Positions 59,952 to 64,000 of a DNA stretch of 64,000 nt are shown here, one piece after another. Made by a program: the position numbers and the translations under genes. The notes under the pieces were generated by a model that did no database searches, was not told the DNA's origin, and worked only from the letters and a program-made list of their open reading frames with translations. Where the stretch lies: positions 124,001 through 188,000 of the forward strand of contig NZ_AUDI01000004.1 of NCBI RefSeq assembly GCF_000425385.1. The letters run 5' to 3'. The DNA comes from Pseudoduganella violaceinigra DSM 15887 (lineage in GTDB: Bacteria; Pseudomonadota; Gammaproteobacteria; Burkholderiales; Burkholderiaceae_D). How positions within the stretch are numbered: the stretch's first letter is position 1; each line of letters starts with the position of its first letter.

Positions 59952-59988
59952 TGGTCCGCGACTCAAGAAGGACGGGTCTTCCGGACCA
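59952..59988. repeat. Inverted repeat in the leader of the MNIO operon
   Basis: TGGTCCG (59952-59958) and CGGACCA (59982-59988) are 7-bp arms with a 23-base spacer just upstream of the candidate precursor's ribosome site. It could form an mRNA hairpin or be a regulator site. The rest of the 149-bp gap 59939-60087 shows no clear promoter. Confidence 0.4.
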
Positions 59989-60087
59989 TTGTTCGACTCC
60001 GCCCCTTGCTTTCCATGGAGCTCACTTTACGTGGCGGACCGGCGCAGCGAATTGGTACTGGCACCCAGATTCCGGCGCAGGCAGCAC

Positions 60088-62730
60088 CTAGTTTTTGCGC
60101 AGGGAGGTGGACGTGCGGCGCAGCAGGTCGAGGCGCGTGGTGGCGCCCATTTTGCCGAGCAGGGTGGAGACGTGATGTTCGACGGTGCGTTCGGAGCGGC
60201 ACAGCCGCTGGGCAATTTCAAGATTGCTCAGCCCATCGAGCAGCAGTTCCAGCACTTGCGCTTCGCGCCGCGTCAAGCCGCTTGGATGCTCGCGCGCTGC
60301 CGCGTAGGGGCCGCGGCGCGCCTTGGGCAACTGCGCCTGGGCGCCGCATGCGCGCGCCCGCTGGCGGGCAAGGGCCGCCGCCGGGGCGGCGCCGATCTGT
60401 TCCAGCAGGGCGACGGCTTTCGGCATGGCCTGCGCCGCCGCGTCGCCCGGGATGTCGAGCAAGGCGAGCGCCGCCTCGAAGGGCAGCCCGAGTGCCAGCC
60501 AGGCATCGCAGGCCGCCTGCGCCTGGCCGGTACTCTCAGCGGCCCGTGGCGCCGGTACCTGGCACTGCCCGGCTGGGAGCGAGGGCAGTGCCGCGCGACG
60601 CCGCCAAGCGGCAAGTTCCGCCAGATCCCATTCGTTGACTTCGGACAGGTCGAACTGGCCGGCTTCTTCAAGCCAGCGCCGGCAGCTGTCGGGTTCCTGC
60701 GCCTGCCATGCCGCTTCGGTCAAGGCCAGCAGCACCGGCAGCAGGCGTTGGGCCTCGCCCGTGGCGCGCGCCCATTGCAAGGCCTCCAGCAGGCAGCGCA
60801 TGGCTTCCGCCTCGCCCTGGCGCGACAGCGTGCGTCCCAGCACAGTCAACGCGGGCAAGCGCATGATCAGGCTCAAGGCCGGCAAGTCGAGCACTTGCCG
60901 CGCCAGCGCCGCCGCCGCAGCGAATTCGCCCTTTTCCAAATGAAGTTGCGCCTGCCAGCCGGTCAGGTAATGCACCCAGGCGTCCAGTTCGTGCTCGTGA
61001 TGGTAGGCCAAGCCTTCGTCCAGCAAGCGTTCGGCCAGGGCGAAATGCTTGAACACGACGGCATACTCGATCCAGTTGCTGTAGATGCGGGCCGCGTGCT
61101 CGTGCAAATGCTGCTCCAGCGCGCATTGCAAGCCTTCCGCCAATTCCTGCTGGCCGCTGTCGTCGCCCTTGAACAGTTTGGCGCTGCCGATATTGGTCAG
61201 CGCATGCACGCGCGTGTCCTGGTCGTCCAGCGCACTGGCCAAATCCAACGCCAGCCGGCCCCACTCGATGGCGGAGTCGGGGTGATTTTGCAACAGCTGG
61301 TGCTGGGAACGCATGCTGTACGCCATGGCCAGCTCTTTGCTGTTGGGGAGCTGTTCCAGCGTACGTATCGCTTCCAGCCCATAGCGCTCGGCTTCTTTCG
61401 CTTCGCCGCGGTACCAATGGGTGCGCGCCAGCCAACGCAGGTTCAGGCCCACCTTGTCGGGCCGGTCGACGCTTTGCCACAGCGCGATCGCTTGCTGGCG
61501 GGCCTCGATCAGGCGTTCATCGATGCGCAGCAAACCCGCTTCATAGGCCCAGTCCTCGTACAGCTGGGCCGCTTCGCCGGTCCAGCTGACGGCATCGACG
61601 AAATGCAGGGCGCTCGCCAGGTGGGCCGCCGCCTGGCGGTGCGCGCCCAGCCGGGCGGCCTGGCGCGCCGCCCGGGGCGCGAGCTGCAGGACCATATGCG
61701 CATCCTGCGCGCCGGTCGCGTGGTGCACCAGGCGTGCCAGTTCCACCCGCGCATGGGTGGGCGCCTGCTCGGTCAAGGCCTTGCACAGGCGCTTGTGCAG
61801 GGCGCGCGAAGCGGCCGGACGCAGCCCGCTTAACACGGCCTGGCGCGCAAGTTCGTGCCGGAATGATAAGTGGCCGGGACTGGCGCGCTGCAGCAGGCCG
61901 CTGTCGGTGCTGCCGTCGATGGCGTCGTGGCCATCCTCGCCCAGCACAGCTTCCAGCAGCCACTCTTCCAGCGCGACAGGGCTGACGCTGACCAGTTCCA
62001 GCACCGTGCGCACCTGGGCATCGAGCCGCGACATGCGGGCCCACACCGCGTCGCGCACAGAAGCGGGCAAATGGCCGGGCGTCGTGTCGCAATCCGTCAA
62101 CAGTTCGGAGAGGAAGAAGGGATTGCCGCCGCTGACCCGGTACAGTTCCTCCGGATCGCAGGCGGCGTCGCGCGCCAGCGTCGCGACAGCTTGCGGCGAC
62201 AGCAATGGCAGCGTGAGGCGCTGGGTGCTGGCGGCGGGCAGGTCGCCGGCCCAGCGCCAGAAGGCATGGTCGGGCGGCAGCTCGTCGTTGCGGGCGCTCG
62301 CCAGCAGCAGGATGTGCTGGCCGGCGATGCGCCGCGCCAGATACTTGAGCAAATCCAAGGTCGCCTGGTCGGCCCAATGCAAATCTTCGCACAGGACCAG
62401 CACAGGGCGCGGCTGGGCGGCCAGATGCCCCAGCAGCATGGGCATCAGCACGTCGGGACTGGCGGCGTTGTCGATCGCCGACACCACGTCCGCCCCCAGT
62501 TCAGGGGCGAAGTCGCGGAAGGGGCCGAGGACGCGCGGCGTGGACAGGTCTTCGCAAGCGCCCTGCAGAACCAGAAACTGGCCCTTCAGCGGTGCGGTGA
62601 AGGTTTGCAGCAGGGACGACTTGCCGATGCCCGCTTCGCCCAGCACGAGGGCCATGCCGCCCGCGCCAGAGCTCACGCGGCCGGCAAGGCGCTGCAATGA
62701 TTCCAACTCTTTTTCGCGCTCGAGCAACAT
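60088..62730 (-). CDS. LAL-type LuxR transcriptional regulator
   Basis: The 880-residue product has an N-terminal AAA-type ATPase with Walker A GEAGIGKSS and Walker B-like VLVLCEDLHWAD, a long TPR-like helical middle and a C-terminal LuxR helix-turn-helix (LTRREAQVLELLLDGLSNLEIAQRL). This is the large ATP-binding LuxR (MalT-like) layout. GGAGGAG before ATG 62730 fixes the start. It lies just upstream of the MNIO operon on the same strand and is a plausible activator of it or of the TonB receptor gene. Confidence 0.9.
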   Translation of the reverse strand: MLLEREKELESLQRLAGRVSSGAGGMALVLGEAGIGKSSLLQTFTAPLKGQFLVLQGACEDLSTPRVLGPFRDFAPELGADVVSAIDNAASPDVLMPMLLGHLAAQPRPVLVLCEDLHWADQATLDLLKYLARRIAGQHILLLASARNDELPPDHAFWRWAGDLPAASTQRLTLPLLSPQAVATLARDAACDPEELYRVSGGNPFFLSELLTDCDTTPGHLPASVRDAVWARMSRLDAQVRTVLELVSVSPVALEEWLLEAVLGEDGHDAIDGSTDSGLLQRASPGHLSFRHELARQAVLSGLRPAASRALHKRLCKALTEQAPTHARVELARLVHHATGAQDAHMVLQLAPRAARQAARLGAHRQAAAHLASALHFVDAVSWTGEAAQLYEDWAYEAGLLRIDERLIEARQQAIALWQSVDRPDKVGLNLRWLARTHWYRGEAKEAERYGLEAIRTLEQLPNSKELAMAYSMRSQHQLLQNHPDSAIEWGRLALDLASALDDQDTRVHALTNIGSAKLFKGDDSGQQELAEGLQCALEQHLHEHAARIYSNWIEYAVVFKHFALAERLLDEGLAYHHEHELDAWVHYLTGWQAQLHLEKGEFAAAAALARQVLDLPALSLIMRLPALTVLGRTLSRQGEAEAMRCLLEALQWARATGEAQRLLPVLLALTEAAWQAQEPDSCRRWLEEAGQFDLSEVNEWDLAELAAWRRRAALPSLPAGQCQVPAPRAAESTGQAQAACDAWLALGLPFEAALALLDIPGDAAAQAMPKAVALLEQIGAAPAAALARQRARACGAQAQLPKARRGPYAAAREHPSGLTRREAQVLELLLDGLSNLEIAQRLCRSERTVEHHVSTLLGKMGATTRLDLLRRTSTSLRKN

Positions 62731-62807
62731 CTGGCTCTCCTCCATGCCATGATATTCCTGTCAGCGCAAAAAGATTCTCACCAATCGTAACGTGCCTGGC
62801 TAGCTGC

Positions 62808-64000
62808 TTAGAACTTATACGAAGCAGTCAGCTTGTACGTGCGCGGATCGCCGTAGTAGGTGGTGACCGTGTTGAAGAAACCGCCGAAAGCATAGCCGGC
62901 CGTTTTGTAGCGTTTATCCGTCAGGTTGCGTCCATGCAGGCCGATTTGCAGGCGGCGGTCGGCGCTGGTCCATACCAGTCCTGCATCCCATAGGGTAAAG
63001 CCGCCTTGCGCCAGCATCTGGTTCTGCGCCACGAGGGCGTCCAGCGAGGCCACGCCGGTCAGGCGCACAATCTCGGCCTGGTACACCTTGTCCTTGTAGG
63101 ACAGGCTGTTGTTGAAGCTCATGCTGCCGCCGCGGCCGAACAGGCTGACCGGCCATTCATACGTCGCCCCCAGGTTGGCGGCCTTCTTCGGCGTGTTCTG
63201 GAACTCGGCGCTGTGGGCGACATTGATCAGGTTAGCGCCACTGGCCACCATCCATTCCTTGTAGTCGGCATTGACGAAGCTCAGCATGCCGTTCAGGGAC
63301 AGGCCGTCCGTCACGCGGGCAATCGCTTCCAGCTCCAGGCCCTTGATCTTGGCTTTGCCCGCATTGGTGAGCGTTCCGGCGAAACCATTGACCTGGCCCT
63401 GCGCATTGAAGGTCGGGATCGAGCCCGGAATCTGCACGTTCTTGTAATCGGTGTAGAACAGGGCGGCATTGGTTTGCAGGCGGCCGCCGTGCATCGACGA
63501 TTTCAGGCCCAGCTCAATGGCGTCGACTTCTTCGGGCTTCACGCCCTTGCGTTTTTCTAGCGATGCCGGGGTGTTAGGGCCGCCGGAAGCGGTCAAGTCC
63601 ATGCGCGGATCGAACATGCCGCCCTTGAAGCCGCTCTGGTAGCTGCCGTACAGGTTGTGCTCCGGCGCCAGCTTCCAGCCAAAGCCCAGTTTCGGCGTGA
63701 ATTTCTTGTCCTTGCGATGCAGCGCGTCCTTGCCCAGGTCCGTGTTCGGCGCCAGGCCGATGGCGGCGGGGTTGCCCAGATTCGGCGAGCCGGCCAGGCC
63801 CAGATAGGTGCGCTTGAAGATGGCGGCTTCGCGCTCGTCATCGGTCCAGCGCGCACCCACGCTCACATTGAACGTATCGGAAACGTTGTAGCTGGCATCG
63901 GCGTACACTGCCCAGGTCTTCGAATCGATGTCGTCGCGGGTCAGCAGGGACAGGCCGGCACCCGCCCCGTACAGCACATCGAATTCATTGAAGGCATTGG
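62808..64000 (-). CDS. TonB-dependent receptor, C-terminal part
   Basis: The frame is open to the window edge; about 397 codons are present, ending in the outer-membrane signature with C-terminal Phe (YKLTASYKF). The segment is beta-barrel rich (YGSYQSGFKGGMFDPRM, ALFYTDYKNVQIPGS, GLHGRNLTDKRYKTAGY) and matches the NLTDKRY block of TonB-dependent receptors. TonB box, plug domain and signal lie outside the window. The ligand is unknown. The LuxR gene follows after 77 nt. Confidence 0.9.
   Translation of the reverse strand, partial: NAFNEFDVLYGAGAGLSLLTRDDIDSKTWAVYADASYNVSDTFNVSVGARWTDDEREAAIFKRTYLGLAGSPNLGNPAAIGLAPNTDLGKDALHRKDKKFTPKLGFGWKLAPEHNLYGSYQSGFKGGMFDPRMDLTASGGPNTPASLEKRKGVKPEEVDAIELGLKSSMHGGRLQTNAALFYTDYKNVQIPGSIPTFNAQGQVNGFAGTLTNAGKAKIKGLELEAIARVTDGLSLNGMLSFVNADYKEWMVASGANLINVAHSAEFQNTPKKAANLGATYEWPVSLFGRGGSMSFNNSLSYKDKVYQAEIVRLTGVASLDALVAQNQMLAQGGFTLWDAGLVWTSADRRLQIGLHGRNLTDKRYKTAGYAFGGFFNTVTTYYGDPRTYKLTASYKF

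Noticed and set aside
59989-61833. Long plus-strand open frame (614 codons) opposite the LAL regulator
   Set aside because: Low-complexity composition typical of the antisense of GC-rich genes; the minus strand encodes a clear LuxR protein.
1-64000. CRISPR arrays, insertion sequences, prophage and rRNA
   Set aside because: No regularly spaced direct repeats, transposase, phage structural gene or rRNA segment was seen on either strand.

Overview
The window looks like chromosomal DNA of a GC-rich betaproteobacterium, most likely Oxalobacteraceae (Massilia/Duganella/Janthinobacterium type). This is inferred from gene content and style: CheV, a complete malonate decarboxylase cluster, an NAD-type formate dehydrogenase, many two-component and c-di-GMP proteins, TonB-dependent uptake, and tightly packed ATGA-overlapping operons. 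No rRNA, prophage, insertion sequence or CRISPR array was found. One tRNA-Gly(GCC) is present.

Layout. 1-5.2 kb: the tail of a penicillin-acylase-type hydrolase, a GAF-GGDEF diguanylate cyclase, an acyltransferase-3 membrane protein, a sigma-like protein with a large unknown C-terminal half, and a metallophosphoesterase. 5.3-8.7 kb: a three-gene minus-strand operon with a CPA1 Na+/H+ antiporter, a LytS/AlgZ-type kinase and a LytTR regulator. 8.8-13.2 kb: tRNA-Gly, cheV, fghA, a CPA2 antiporter and a YbdK ligase. 13.2-19.7 kb: small secreted proteins, a PhyH-type oxygenase, a PIN-domain toxin-antitoxin pair, a class-I amidotransferase, a phosphoribosyltransferase, a short flagellar-rod-like protein and a secreted hydrolase.

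20.2-27.7 kb: one operon for a two-subunit NAD-linked formate dehydrogenase (NuoE-NuoF fusion plus a molybdopterin alpha subunit), its FdhD maturase and a complete TupBCA tungstate ABC transporter. Together these suggest a tungsten enzyme. 29-38.8 kb: a ten-gene minus-strand operon with a TRAP transporter (dctPQM) followed by mdcACDEGBH. It is transcribed divergently from a GntR/FCD regulator across a compact promoter region, and gives import and decarboxylation of malonate. 38.8-43.8 kb: an MFS exporter with a SufR-like Cys-rich regulator, a Bcr/CflA exporter, a serine acetyltransferase and a YceI protein.

44-49.6 kb: an orphan response regulator flanked by two related noncoding blocks that carry DnaA-box-like 9-mers, an HD phosphohydrolase, a hybrid kinase, a LysE exporter, a YceI lipoprotein, and an intergenic region with candidate small RNAs. 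49.6-58.3 kb: two glutathione transferases, a periplasmic solute-binding protein, and a branched-chain (Liv-type) ABC operon led by an alpha/beta hydrolase with a divergent LysR regulator.

58.2-64 kb: the most novel part. A compact three-gene operon encodes a small protein with a Cys-Asn-Cys motif, a DUF692/MNIO-type iron enzyme and an unrecognised partner protein. It lies downstream of a LAL-type LuxR regulator and a TonB-dependent receptor, and looks like a small RiPP-type peptide-modification system whose product is unknown.
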